Part shown: piece by piece, positions 54,414 through 64,000 of the stretch
Layout of the letters: every line of letters begins with the position of its first letter
Position numbering within the stretch: position 1 is the first letter of the stretch
DNA from: Thinopyrum elongatum
Lineage: Eukaryota > Streptophyta > Magnoliopsida > Poales > Poaceae
Assembly: GCA_011799875.1 (NCBI GenBank)
Contig: CM022299.1
Span: forward strand, 351,398,526 to 351,462,525
Direction of reading: 5' to 3'
Length of the DNA: 64,000 nt
Notes under the pieces: generated by a model
The model's database searches: none
Told to the model about the DNA's origin: nothing
What the model saw: the letters and a program-made list of their open reading frames with translations, nothing else
Program-made: the position numbers and the translations under genes

Positions 54414-55317
54414 CCAAACTAATATGTTCGTGCTTCTTAGTTCTGTAGCATCTATAATGCTATACAGATGCCCTGAATTTATTTATTTTTTGCTTCCAAA
54501 TGCAAAAAATAACTAATATAGATCACATGATATGTTGGTGAGTCAAAAAACCCATCCCATGGTGGCCAGTTATTTTTAGTTTTGTTTTACTAACCCTTTT
54601 TTATTTACTTTCATGCTTCCAGACATACTAGCATATGTTTAGGTATTAGCTGAAGGGCATATAATTTCTACTTCAATATGCTTCAAATGTAGATGAGTTA
54701 TGTTGAGATAGCCCTATTTAGATGCTTCTTATGTGTTATGGAGTTTCTAAATTATACTATATGTGCTTCTTCAGTGTCCATAGTTTTACTTTCATGTATC
54801 CTGCTTCATTTACAGAAAAGAATGTTTTCATTATTATCACTGCTATAATATGACACAATCCCGAGCGCACTCTCCCATGTGCCAAAGCGAATTTCTGAGA
54901 CATTTGTTTCTTTGGTTTATGTATTTTGCTTCCATAGATTACTCACATAATTTTCATACTGCCAGTGTACTACACTCTATACATTTTCAGTTCACCAGAA
55001 ATAATGAAGCAGACCGAAGCAGACTTATGATGAAGCGGCGCATGCATTGTCCCCACAACGAAGATGATCTCACGCTAGAGGAAGGAAGCAAGTCTATAGT
55101 TTATAGGAAACATAGAATATGAACATTGAAAGCATTGTATCATGCTAACTTGAAGGAAGCAAATTTTTATCATATGATGATGGTGTATGAATGAACAAAG
55201 CATGGAAACAAACTTGTGTTTGGCTAGAAGCAAGTTAGTTTTGTGATGGAAACATTTTTGTAGAGGATGAAAGCAAGATTTTTCTTGTGTTCAAACATAA
55301 TAATAATAATAAATGAT
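54140..55317. other. AT-rich interval, no gene
   Basis: Contains a (TA)17 microsatellite at 54376-54409 and scattered GCTTC/GAAGC motifs. The frame at 54850-55122 is not supported by composition or similarity. Confidence 0.5.
54376..54409. repeat. (TA)n microsatellite
   Basis: About seventeen uninterrupted TA units. Confidence 0.95.
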
Positions 55318-55590
55318 GCATCGGACTCCAAATTTCCATGTGGAATTCATGGATGCAAAATTCTGTTACATGGAAGCAAGATGCATGGGACTTAAAATTT
55401 CCCATGTGGAATTCCTGGATGCAAAATTTAGTTACATCGAAGCACAAAGCTAAATTTCTGTTAGGGCTAACCAAAACTTGACTGCAATATATGCAAATTA
55501 TCTTGCCATGGGACGCGTTTTTCATTGCGTTGGAAACAAAGTAAATTATTCACGCGTTTTTATTGCATCAGAAACAAAGTAAACTATTAC
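55318..55590 (+). repeat. Two short tandem duplications (65 bp x2 and 39 bp x2)
   Basis: 55318-55382 and 55383-55447 share CATGTGGAATTC-TGGATGCA, then AAATT-GTTACAT-GAAGCA. 55513-55551 and 55552-55590 share ACGCGTTTTTATTGC, then AAACAAAGTAAAYTATT. They lie in a zone where GGAAGCA recurs many times (54.6-55.9 kb). Confidence 0.7.
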
Positions 55591-56322
55591 ACCAGATCAT
55601 ATGAAATTTGATGTGCATTGGAAGCAAATTTTGTTGGCATCTGCAAAAAAAATGCTGAGCAAAATTTATAAAATACAGAAGCATAGGAAGTGTACATGTT
55701 TTACTAGCATCAGATGGGACATTCTGTGCGATGGAAGCAGGAACAAGGATCTCACCATATGCATGCGTTTCGGAAGCAGTTATGGCTGGAAGGACCTAAT
55801 AATAAAGGCTAATAAAAGGGCTCCGTTAAGAAGGAACCTGACAAACAGCCTAGCCTTCCTCCTATAGATCCAACGTCTATTATGCCACTAATCCGATGGT
55901 CATCGAGTGGTCTGATGGAAGCAGTATATCAGTAGTGCCGGTGGAAAACGTTTTAAATCAGGCGGCTGATTTCACGGAAGAAATCAGGCGCACCATCCGT
56001 GCACCACGCGTCCACCCGGGGGCCCACGCACCGCTGGTGCCTTATCTCTAACAGCAACGAGAGCCGCTAGTTTTTCTTCACCTACGCGAGCTAGATTACC
56101 AGCGACCTTCGTATCCTTCTCCCACCTATTCGCCAGCGACCTCGTCGGAGCAGCCGCGGATGACTTGCAGTGCCCGGCGGCAACCGGCAACACTCCACCA
56201 GCCAGCGACCCGCATGACCAGCGCCGGCCTTTTGCTGCGATCGGTGTTACAGGCTTACAGCGCATCGTCGGGGTCACGGAAGGGAGCGCCTGGTGCACGG
56301 CTGATGTTGCAGAGCGCGTCTG

Positions 56323-56697
56323 TGCAGCGCCCTCACCGTGGTGCTGCAAGCCTGCAACCACGGAGCTCGCCGGCGGCGGATGCTGCTATGCAGCGGCCTG
56401 GCCGTGGTGCTGCAATCGCGGAGCTCGCCGGCGGCGGATGCTGCTATGCAGCGCCCTGGCCGTGGTGCTGTTACCGCAGAGCTCGCCGGCGGCGAATGCT
56501 TCTATGCAGCGCCCTGGCCGTGGTGCTGCGACCGCTGAGCTCGCCAGCTGCTAATGCTTCTATGCAACGCCCTGGCCGTGGTCGCGGCCGTGGTGCTGCT
56601 ACCGCTGAGCTCGCCGGCGACGGATGCTGCTATGCAGCGCCCTGGCCGTGCAGCTTTTGCTCAACCGCGGATCTCGCCGGCAGCGGGATGTTGTAAT
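56323..56697 (+). repeat. 58-bp GC-rich minisatellite, about six units
   Basis: Unit GCAGCGCCCTGGCCGTGGTG, then CTGCAACCGCGGAGCTCGCC and GGCGGCGGATGCTGCTAT. One copy (56573-56640) has an extra 12 bp. Frames open through it on the plus strand (Ala/Cys/Trp/Arg-rich) come from the repeat. Confidence 0.85.
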
Positions 56698-56868
56698 GCA
56701 GCTCTCGCTCAACCATAGAGGTATTGTCAGCGCTGCAAGGAGGTGATCACAGCAGCCGCCGGTGTTGCAAGGCCGGCTTCAGCGACGGCATGTTGCGATG
56801 GGAGACGATGAGCTACCGACGCGGCTGCAAAAGTGAAGGATGATGGGTGCTGGGCTGAGCCACAACAG

Positions 56869-57044
56869 GGGCCAGTTCTTTTCGACGATTCTCCCAGAAT
56901 CACCCCCCTCGCCAGCATTTTTCAGAATCGTCACTCCATATTTTTTTTACAATTCTAGCTAATTAGATCTTAATTATCTAAGATTGTAAAAAATATATGA
57001 AGTGACGATTACGGGGGAAGCCGGGAGGGGGGAAGAACTGGCCC
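56869..57044. mobile_element. 176-bp Tourist/Harbinger-like MITE
   Basis: Termini GGGCCAGTTCTTTTCG and, in complement, GGGCCAGTTCTTCCCC, with further inner pairing (GTGACGAT...TATTTTTTACAAT). Flanking trinucleotides are CAG and TAG, a near-match to the 3-bp duplication of PIF/Harbinger elements. Confidence 0.75.
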
Positions 57045-57588
57045 TAGGTGCTGCGCGACAGCGCGAGGGTTGAGAATAGGGAAAACGATGCGGTCAACAT
57101 GTACTGGGGTGGTGCGATGGCACACGTCTCAGATCCAACAGTGTGCCAGCCGACTGATTTTAGGAGAAAATAAGTCGGCTGATTTATAGCAGCCGCCATG
57201 GCCCCAAATCCTTAGGTGGTTAACACAACAAGCCACGCACTTAACCACTGATCCACTAATCCACCTCTCCACTATAATCCCTCCGTGTACCCCTCCGCTC
57301 CTAGCAAACTCCCGAGTCAATTACACCACAAGTGTCTAAACTTGGCAAGAAAATTCAGTTTGGTGCTGAAACTAATGGCGTACATTGATCTGGTTACAAA
57401 ACTTGGCTTGATTGTTCATATACGGTGAGAATTACGTTTGGATACGAACTGGGCGCTGACGAGGCCCGCCGGCGTGGCGCAAGACACTCTATCAGTGGCT
57501 GGACGGCGCGGGTAGAGGCGTGTGGCCTGTTTATTTGCGGGATACCCCCTGGAAGTTTTATTTTCTGTAGTTAAGAAACCGCAGAACG

Positions 57589-58071
57589 CTAACTGACTAA
57601 AACGAAACCGCACAACGCTAACTGAAGATAACTAGTACAAGCTAACTGAAGAAAACTAGTACACAGTAACTGAAGAAATTTGCAAACTGACACACTAACG
57701 GCCTGATCCGGCTGCTGCTGTGCCGAGCGGCGTGCCTCGTCAGCCTGTGCAGTCAGCACATATTCTTCAAAGGCATGCGGCGGCACCGGCAGCGCAAATA
57801 CAACTCGATCAGGAGGCACAAATTCCTCGTTTGGTGCCTCATTCTCCCGACGATTGGCACCGGTGGAGGACCCTTGCGCGGCTAGCCTCGGCCCAGGCGA
57901 CGACCTTGAGCCCCCTGCACCGGACGAGGAGCCGCCCACGCCGGGCATCGTTGCCGCAGAGGCGTTGTGTGAACGCCCTCCGGTGGACATCCGGCGAGCG
58001 CGGGAAGCAGCAATTCTCCGGTGTACGGCTTTGTCTTTTGGACAAGACGACATTGTTGAATCTGATAACAA
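57589..58071 (-). CDS. Ser/Gly/Ala-rich ORF in the MULE, function unknown
   Basis: 160-codon minus-strand frame. Start codon is uncertain (TTG/ATG choices; ATG at about 58053). First part basic (RRIAASRARRMSTGGRS), middle Gly/Ser-rich, then PNEEFVPPDRVVFALPVPPH. The last 30 residues (KFLQLLCTSFLQLACTSYLQ) are translated from a 24-bp tandem repeat at about 57611-57690, so the C-terminus is recent or spurious. In position it could be the C-terminal part of the transposase gene, but no zinc motif is present. Unrecognised. Confidence 0.3.
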   Translation of the reverse strand: MLSDSTMSSCPKDKAVHRRIAASRARRMSTGGRSHNASAATMPGVGGSSSGAGGSRSSPGPRLAAQGSSTGANRRENEAPNEEFVPPDRVVFALPVPPHAFEEYVLTAQADEARRSAQQQPDQAVSVSVCKFLQLLCTSFLQLACTSYLQLALCGFVLVS

Positions 58072-58277
58072 GCAATAGTGTGCCCATTTGGTCAGTACTC
58101 TCTCAACATCCTACTGGAAACAGGTCTTGGGTTTGCACTAACAGGTCTTGGGTTCGAATCCCTGACCTCATTTTTTGAATTTTTGTGCATGCAAATTTAG
58201 GCTGCAAAATTCAGTTTTCCTCAGTGTAAATTCAGAGAACCATAGGCCTCAGTATGGTCTGGAGATGTTATATGCAT

Positions 58278-58665
58278 TTTTTGATAGCAAAATTTCAGAA
58301 AATGCAAATTTCTGTCAGTACAAATTCAGAGAAAAAGCATAGGCATAAGTTTGTTCTGGAGATTGTACATACAGTTCTTGACCGAAAAAATTCAGAAAAT
58401 GCAGTTTTTGTCAGTAACACAGGAAACAAAAAACATCAGGTTTTGATAGGAGAATTTGTAACTTTATAGCAGTTTTTGATAGCAAAATTTCAGAAAATGC
58501 AATTTCTGTCAGTACAAATTCAGAGAAAAAAGCATAAGCATAAGTTTGTTCTGGAGATTGTACATACAGTTCTTGACAGAAAAAATTCAGAAAATGCAAT
58601 TTTTGTTGTAACACAGGAAACAAAAAACATCAGTTTTCGACAGGAGAATTTCAAACTTTATAGCA
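58278..58665. repeat. 195-bp tandem duplication inside the MULE
   Basis: Unit 1 (58278-58472) and unit 2 (58473 to about 58665) both start TTTTTGATAGCAAAATTTCA and share ATAAGTTTGTTCTGGAGATT, then GTACATACAGTTCTTGAC and ACACAGGAAACAAAAAACAT. A few substitutions separate them. Confidence 0.9.
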
Positions 58666-59045
58666 ACAGAACATCATCACAACTGCATTTTGTCCAACCT
58701 CAGATTACTTCATACAAGTCTACTTAAATAGACCAGCAAAACATAAGGTTCAGATCCTCACATTTGAGCATAAACAAAAGGAAAATTAGTCTTATGACAA
58801 AAGTTCATACATGAACTTGTACTTCCATCGAGTTCACTCATGAACTAATTAACTTTGCATTGTGATCTATAAGGTTTGGAAATCATCGACCCACTTTTCT
58901 TCTGGTGCATTTTGTGTGACTGGCTCCTCTTCTGCTTGCACATAAGAACTTTTTGAATTTGGTCCAAACATAAGGTTCCAGAACCCAGCACCTGGTCCAG
59001 TATATGCTTCCCCTGCTCCTCTTCCGGCTCCTTGGTTGGTTCTTC

Positions 59046-60709
59046 CTATGCCTCCTGTGCCAGCTGATCCATCAGCTCCCTTGCCTCTCCTGTTGTGTGC
59101 TGTTTCAGAACCCCTTCCTCCCCTTCCAGCTGCTCCACCAGCTCCTCTGCCTCCCCTGCCAGCTGCTCCACCAGCTCCAGCTGCTCTTTTCTTGAAGTTG
59201 CAGCTGCTTGGAAGTTTCTGGATACAGGTGCATTCAAATCAGTTTCTGGATTGAAAGTCTTGAAGTTGTACTTAAGTTTATCCCTCTCTTCTTTGGATAA
59301 CATTATGGTAGGATCATCTAGAGCATCTTCTGCTAGCTCTATTTCATAGTCACATGTGTAAACCTTTTCTCTGTGATCATCCACCTCTTTGTCAACATGT
59401 TCCTCAAAAAGATCATCATCCCCATCCATAATATCATAGTCACTGTCATAGAATTCCTCATCTGTGTCTAAATCTGCTGCACCATTTTTATCTTCTTCCT
59501 CCACTTCTTCATCAACACATCCTGAAGATGTTGCTTTAGTAACCAATCTCCTTGCTCTCCTTTCAGTTGACTCACTTATCACTTCAGTTGAGCTAGCTTG
59601 TTCTTTTCCCTTGCCATCTTTTGTTGGGGTTACAACCTTTGGCAAATCAGGCAGTCCATCAACTGTAATATGATCTCTAAGAAGGTTGTTTAATGTTTCT
59701 CCATGGTCTATGAGCAGCAACAGATTCTTGTGTACAGTGCTAGCTGCTATCATGGCAAGGCTATCAGCATCACACTTCATCTCTCTCATTCCTTCATTAA
59801 GTGTCCTTCCAGGCTGACACCAGTATACATCATGCTGCCCTGTCTCTCTATCATAGCCCAGACTTCACAAAGTCTTCAATCCACAGTATAGACCAAGTGT
59901 CACAATCACAATGATCAAACCAATCAACTTCATAGTCAATGTAGCTGCTGTTGTTGTCAGTTCCATAGAAGAGTCCTTTGTGATGAATCTCTACTGTGAA
60001 ATGCCCATCAAAATCACCTACAATTCACACAATGCAAAAACATTCAGTTGACAGAGAAAATCTTCAGTTAACACTGCTTAGAACGGATAAGATGTTCACT
60101 AAAACAGCATGTATTTAACAGTCTTGCCAATTTCCATTACGTTTTAGTCGTGTCTAGTTACAAATAGTGAATCTAACTACCGGATCTTCAATTAACACTG
60201 CCTACTCCCACAGTAACAACAATCAAACTACATAAATTTCCTAAATTTCAAAAATCAACTGTTGTACGCACAACCACTGTCCAAATAATCAGTTAGCAAC
60301 TGTCGAAAAATTCAGTTAAGTACAGTTCATGAAAATTACAAACATCTGCACCCATATCCAATGTTTTGACAGGAGCAAATATGTTCTAACAATCTTGTAC
60401 AACGGGTGGTTAATATCTGAGGCATATCCGAATATTTCAGATCACAAAACAGAGCCCTTTTAAACCCGGGAGAAACCATGTACATAGCCAGCACTATGGA
60501 TGAATGCGTACAGGGGAGAAACCATGTACATAGCCAGCACTATGGATGAATGTGTGCAGGGGAGAAACCATGTACATAGCCACCGATTAGAGCAATTGAT
60601 TAAAACCCTAGCATAAACAGGGGAGATAGAGGTAGTGGAGAGAGAAATCGAGGGCATACTCACCATATACAGGGGCTCGTTCCCCGGGATCTCGCCGACG
60701 GGGCTCCAT
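59046..60709 (-). pseudogene. MURA-type transposase, N-terminal region, frameshifted
   Basis: Exon 1 60709-60664 (ATG..., donor TATATG/GTGAGT read as ...TATG/GTGAG) joins exon 2 from 60017 (acceptor GAATTGTAG) in phase. Exon 2 first reads the mudrA N-terminal block (DFDGHFTVEIHHKGLFYG, DWFDHCDCDTWS) and hits TGA at 59853-59851. The protein continues in another frame with YDRETGQHDVYWCQPGRTLN and DADSLAMIAAS, then an acidic DYDIMDGDDDLFEE segment, to a stop at 59046. A 1-2-base indel near 59860 separates the two. These blocks are the N-terminal region of plant MuDR-like transposases. The DDE catalytic domain is missing. The 3' end is Glu/Gln-rich from a repeated ELVEQL unit. Confidence 0.75.
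60471..60583. repeat. 46-bp tandem repeat (2.4 units) in the MULE intron
   Basis: Units at 60471-60516 and 60517-60562 plus a partial third: AGAAACCATGTACATAGCCA, then GCACTATGGATGAATG. It lies within the intron of the transposase gene. Confidence 0.9.
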
Positions 60710-61163
60710 CACCGTCGATGCCGTCGATCAGCGTTGTCGTCCCAATCGCCGCCGCCGCCGCCTACGGACGATCGAGAGGAGAGAACTCGAGGCGAGGGAG
60801 TCGAAGAGGCAGGGTTTTTCCGTTCAATAATCCAGCCATATGCGGGGTCATATGCGCGTAACTTACGTGCCACACCTCTCCCGCCTCTGCACGAGCTTTT
60901 TCTGTGAAAAATGTAAAGTCCAGGGTTTTTTTGGTGAAAACCAGGGCCACACAACCGCGCCCGCGCCATCCAGCCACTCAAAAAGGGTCCCGTGCCACGC
61001 TGGCGGGCCTCGTCAGCACCTAGTTCGTATCCAAACGTGAATATGACCGTAAATATGACCGTATCTGCACGACGAAGCCAAATTCTGTCACCGCATATCT
61101 GTACCCCACAAGTTTCAGCATCAAACTGAATTTTTGTGCCAACACCAGTGGTGTAATTGACTC

Positions 61164-61487
61164 TAAACTCCCTCCTCCATCCTCACGGTGGTTCCTACGC
61201 TGGGATGCCGCCCGACGCGCCTCCGCCTTTCCACGCGCATGCCCACGCGGTCACGGCCGACCCACGCGACGCCACCTGCACAATAGCACCGCCGTGAGAG
61301 AGTGGAGCGGGGAGCCGGAGAGTGAGTCCCCCACCCCCCCTTTTCGTTGGCGCTGTCGCGGTCGCTGTCGAGGGTCCTGGCGCGCGCGGCGGGGGTTCTG
61401 ATTCGGCCCTACTCTGCTGTGCTCTGGCGGCAGGGTTTAATTCGGCGGCGGCGGCGGAGGCCTCTGGTGGCGGAGGAGGAGCGGGAG
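61164..61487 (+). other. Promoter/leader region of the RING gene
   Basis: GC-rich, no TATA box seen. Starts with the right copy of the MULE target duplication, so the MULE landed about 320 bp upstream of the ATG. Confidence 0.4.
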
Positions 61488-62412
61488 ATGGTGACGGCGG
61501 CGCCCTGCGCCACCCGGAGGTCCTTCAGGGACTCGCTCAAGGTGCTGGAGGCCGACATCCAGCACGCCAACACCCTGTGAGTCCCCTCCCTCCCGCCCTC
61601 AGTCCGCCGCCCCAAATTTAAAGAATCCCCTTTGCTCAATTTCTTCCAGGTTTGGGGTGTTTGTTCACCATGTCGTGAATTCGTGTGCGGTGCAGGGCGT
61701 CGGAGTGCTCGCGGGACTACGACGGGGCGTGCCTGCATATGCGCATGTCCTACATGCCCCGCCACGCGCCTCTTCCTCTTCCTCCTGCAGTGGACCGACT
61801 GCAACCTCGCCGGCGCCCTCGGCCTCCTCAGGATCCTCATCTACAAGGCACTTCTCTTCAGACTCTTCTGCCCGTGTCTGCGTCTCTGCTTTCATTCCAC
61901 AATTTGTGGCTTACTACCTTACTGTGGTGACAGTGCTCGTTGTATTCTCACGGAATCAAACCTCTGCTTCCATTGTTTCTGCAGGTTTATGTGGACGGCA
62001 CAACCACCATGTCCACCCACGAAAGGAAGGCCATCATCAGGGAATCCTACGGTAAATGCTCTATAAATAACTGAAAAGAACAGGCTGAACAGCATATGTT
62101 CTCGCTGTCTGTGTGTCGGCTTGGAGTTTGGACCTGTGATATCACTCATGCCCATCGTTTGTCTGTCCACAGCTGTGATATTTCCTTCCCTCATGCAACT
62201 GGAGCATGGGATCAGTGATTCCGACGAGCGGAGGCAGAGGGCGGTTGCTCGGAGAGATACAGGAGGAGAGACGAGCCGGAAGACAGCAAGAGGCCAGTCT
62301 CTGAGATCGACGCCGAGATAGAAGAGGAGTGTGGGATCTGCATGGAGTTGAACAGCAGGGTCGTGCTGCCCAACTGCAGCCATGACATGTGCATCAAGTG
62401 CTACCGTCAATG
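61488..62412 (+). pseudogene. AIRP2-like: AIRP2-like RING E3 ubiquitin ligase, 5' four exons, two frameshifts
   Basis: Exons 61488-61576, 61696-61847, 61985-62051 and 62173-62412; phases join correctly. Exon 1 gives SFRDSLKVLEADIQHANTL and exon 2 SECSRDYDGACLHMRMSYMP. Then one extra base in the C-rich CCCCGCCACGCGCC (about 61757-61770) shifts the frame; the shifted frame reads FLLQWTDCNLAGALGLLRIL. Exon 3 is VYVDGTTTMSTHERKA. Exon 4 starts VIFPSLMQLEHGISD, is shifted by one missing base near 62245, and the shifted frame reads EECGICMELNSRVVLPNCSH and MCIKCYRQW, the first half of a C3HC4 RING. The exon 2 donor is GC (AAG/GCACTT). The remaining RING half lies beyond the window, past a retroposon in the next intron. 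AIRP2 proteins are cytosolic E3 ligases acting in ABA responses in Arabidopsis (family knowledge). Confidence 0.8.
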
Positions 62413-62481
62413 GTGAGTGAGAACAAGAACCTGACCCCGTCGCGTGATAATTGTTTTTCTGCCATGTTCAGTTCAACTTTA

Positions 62482-63884
62482 CCGAAAAAGGCTTTCGCCC
62501 TGCTTTATATATAAAGCACCGATCCACAAGCAACACGATACAAACTCACGCCACCACCGCACACGACACACACACCCAAGGCAAGATACAAAGGTGCCGA
62601 GCACCGCCACACTACCCCAACGACTACCAAGCCACTACACATGCGCGAGGATGAACCGCTTGGAGCCAACGGAGACCTCCAAGCCTCCGAGGAGAGGTGA
62701 GACGGAGACGATGGGACAAGAACTCCAAGATGGTGCCTCCTAGAAGGGAACGACCACTGATAGCCGCCACCATCCGATCCCAAAGATCGAGTTTTCACCC
62801 GGAGCAACTCGAAGGAGTAAGGGCACCGCGACGGAGCCTTCATGAAGGATACGGCGTCCACGGACGCCGCCGCCGTCGGCCAATACAAGATTGGGCAAGT
62901 GATGTACCCCGGCACGCCCACCCCTCCGACGCATCCTAGCACCGCCAACCACCAGCGACCACCCACCCGCGTGGCCATGGCCGCTCGCCCGCACCCGAGG
63001 CGCAAGTTCTGCCCACGAACGTCGCGCCTCCCGCCACCAGGGCCGCCGCCCAGCGTCCAGACACCCCCAAGACCATCCAAAGAGATCAACTTTGAGCCAC
63101 AGGGACACCCCCGACCGACGAACCGTAGCATACGCCCCGCCTTGAACGTCGTCGGAGCTGCGACAACCCGCACACGGACGGGGAAAGGGGGAGGTGGGGG
63201 AGCGGACGCATCCGGACCGGCACACCCCTGTGCCAGTGACGGGTGGCCCAAGCACGTCGGCGCCGCCCATCCCTCCAGCCAACCTCCCCACCGGACACAC
63301 CCCTGTGCCGCCCCACCGCAGCAGCCGATGCAGACCCGCGCAAAGCCACCGGCGCAGATCCGACCACCGGAAAGGAGGACCCCCACGGACCACCGCCAAT
63401 CGCCAAGAATACTCACCGGGGAGCCCATCTGCGCTGCCGTCGTCCAGCCGGTGGAACGCCTGGAGCCCGGCCAACACGCCCACCAACCACCGCCGTTGCG
63501 CCTCCACCACCACCAGCCGCTGCCACGGCAGGGGCGGACGCCCGCAGCTCGCGCCGCCTGGGCGCAGATCTAGCCGTCCGACGCCGCTGGAGCCCACCGC
63601 GCACCACCACCGCTGCAGCCCCTTCACACCGCCGCCCACAGCCCGCGAGTCCGCCGCCGGCTGCTGCCGCCGCGCTGCCTCCCAACCCGGAGGCCCGCGC
63701 CCGCCAGATCGAGCGGGGGAAGGAGAGCGCCCCGCCGCCGCCAGTACGTCGAGGCGGCGGCGAGGGGAGGGAGTAGCGAGGAGGGGGGCTGCTCGCGGCG
63801 GCGCTAGGGATTCCCCCCCCCCCCCCCGCAGCGCTCACGGGAGGGGGGAGGAGGGGAGGGGTTAAGCAGGTCGTATCTCACCGC
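62482..63884 (-). mobile_element. Non-LTR (LINE-like) retroposon insertion in the RING gene's intron
   Basis: A 1.4-kb insert is bounded by a perfect 14-bp duplication TCAGTTCAACTTTA (62468-62481 and 63885-63898), a length typical of target-primed reverse transcription. The left edge (CCGAAAAAGGCTTTCGCCCT, then GCTTTATATATAAAGC) is a widespread Triticeae repeat end; the GC-rich right part with a C run of about 15 (63817-63831) would be the 5' side on the minus strand. No RT or endonuclease domain is present, so it is 5'-truncated or non-autonomous. The long minus-strand frames (62505-63639) are GC-driven. Class is inferred. Confidence 0.6.
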
Positions 63885-63898
63885 TCAGTTCAACTTTA

Positions 63899-64000
63899 AC
63901 CAGAGCAAACATGTTTGGTCCTTGGTTTAATGCGAGCTTCAGAGGTAGCTTAGTCGACACTTCATTTTGGTGTTATTAAGTGCTTCAGCAGTTGCCACCA
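63899..64000 (+). other. Continuation of the RING gene's intron
   Basis: T-rich plant intron-like sequence to the end of the window; the next exon is not reached. Confidence 0.5.

Larger units (their letters stand above)
57314..61163 (-). mobile_element. Mutator-like element (MULE), 3.85 kb, with long TIRs and 9-bp TSD
   Basis: Both ends start GAGTCAATTACACCAC and remain similar for about 200 bp (57314-57511 and about 60957-61163, inverted), including ACGTTTGGATACGAACT and GCTGACGAGGCCCGCC. Target duplication CAAACTCCC (57305-57313) / TAAACTCCC (61164-61172), eight of nine bases. Inside, on the minus strand, is a broken gene for the N-terminal part of a MURA-type transposase (60709-59046) followed by unrelated or decayed sequence. 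The MULE catalytic domain and SWIM zinc finger are absent, so this copy needs a helper element. Confidence 0.85.

Noticed and set aside
54850..55122. 90-codon plus-strand frame
   Set aside because: AT-rich surroundings, no start context, no similarity, and it ends in repeated GAAGC-rich DNA.
56160..56696. Cys/Ala/Trp-rich 178-codon plus-strand frame as a secreted Cys-rich protein
   Set aside because: It is the translation of the 58-bp minisatellite (58 is not a multiple of three, so successive units are read in different frames).
62505..63865. Frames of 141-307 codons on both strands
   Set aside because: Very GC-rich DNA inside the retroposon insert, with several overlapping frames and no RT, endonuclease or gag motif.

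Overview
The window looks like a piece of a Triticeae (wheat/Aegilops/barley-type) nuclear chromosome. It contains an Athos-like Stowaway MITE, CACTA ends and subterminal repeats, an Athila-lineage element with a tRNA-Asp primer site, a chromodomain Gypsy element with 3.8-kb LTRs, and plant genes with GT-AG introns. Nothing prokaryotic is present. Most of the window is transposable-element DNA in several layers of nesting; only two host genes were recognised by family.

Layout. 1-6.1 kb: 3' portion of a CACTA transposon on the minus strand, with GGCCCATTA subterminal repeats, a coiled-coil TNPA-like exon and a series of duplicated acidic exons. 7.1-9.5 kb: a 2.34-kb inverted-repeat element with ~487-bp arms and a nested MITE. 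9.9-12.2 kb: a MITE and two gene-like units with TATA boxes, one broken by a nonsense codon and one by a frameshift. 12.8-14.6 kb: truncated Gypsy LTR. 15-17.8 kb: a decayed, repeated intron/exon region ending in an RNase-H-like fragment. 18.0-19.9 kb: an inverted (head-to-head) pair of paralogous small genes, each preceded by a related minisatellite, with a MITE between them.

20.4-30.0 kb: a complete-ended Athila-like retrotransposon on the minus strand (TSD TGCAT) that keeps gag, protease and a downstream ORF but shows no reverse transcriptase or integrase. 30-33.5 kb: repeat-rich right end of another CACTA element, inserted in a Gypsy fragment (33.5-34.4 kb). 34.4-47.0 kb: a 12.67-kb Gypsy chromovirus-type element (TSD GGAAT) with two ~3.8-kb LTRs and one gag-pol frame carrying four nonsense codons. 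47.0-48.0 kb: 3' part of a Sabrina-like LTR.

49-64 kb is a gene island with small DNA transposons. It holds a 0.9-kb terminal-inverted-repeat element carrying an ORF; an apparently intact two-exon sphinganine C4-hydroxylase gene (minus strand, 273 aa); an ORF split by a MITE; GC-rich and AT-rich tandem repeats; a Mutator-like element with ~200-bp terminal inverted repeats, a 9-bp target duplication and a broken transposase N-terminal gene; and an AIRP2-like RING E3 ligase gene (plus strand) with two frameshifts, a GC splice donor and a retroposon in its last visible intron. The sphinganine hydroxylase is the only protein-coding gene here that reads as intact from start to stop.

No wholly new system was established. 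The observations most worth following are the inverted paralog pair with shared minisatellites, the reading frame conserved inside the LTRs of one Gypsy family, the MITE-split ORF, and the ORF-carrying short TIR element.
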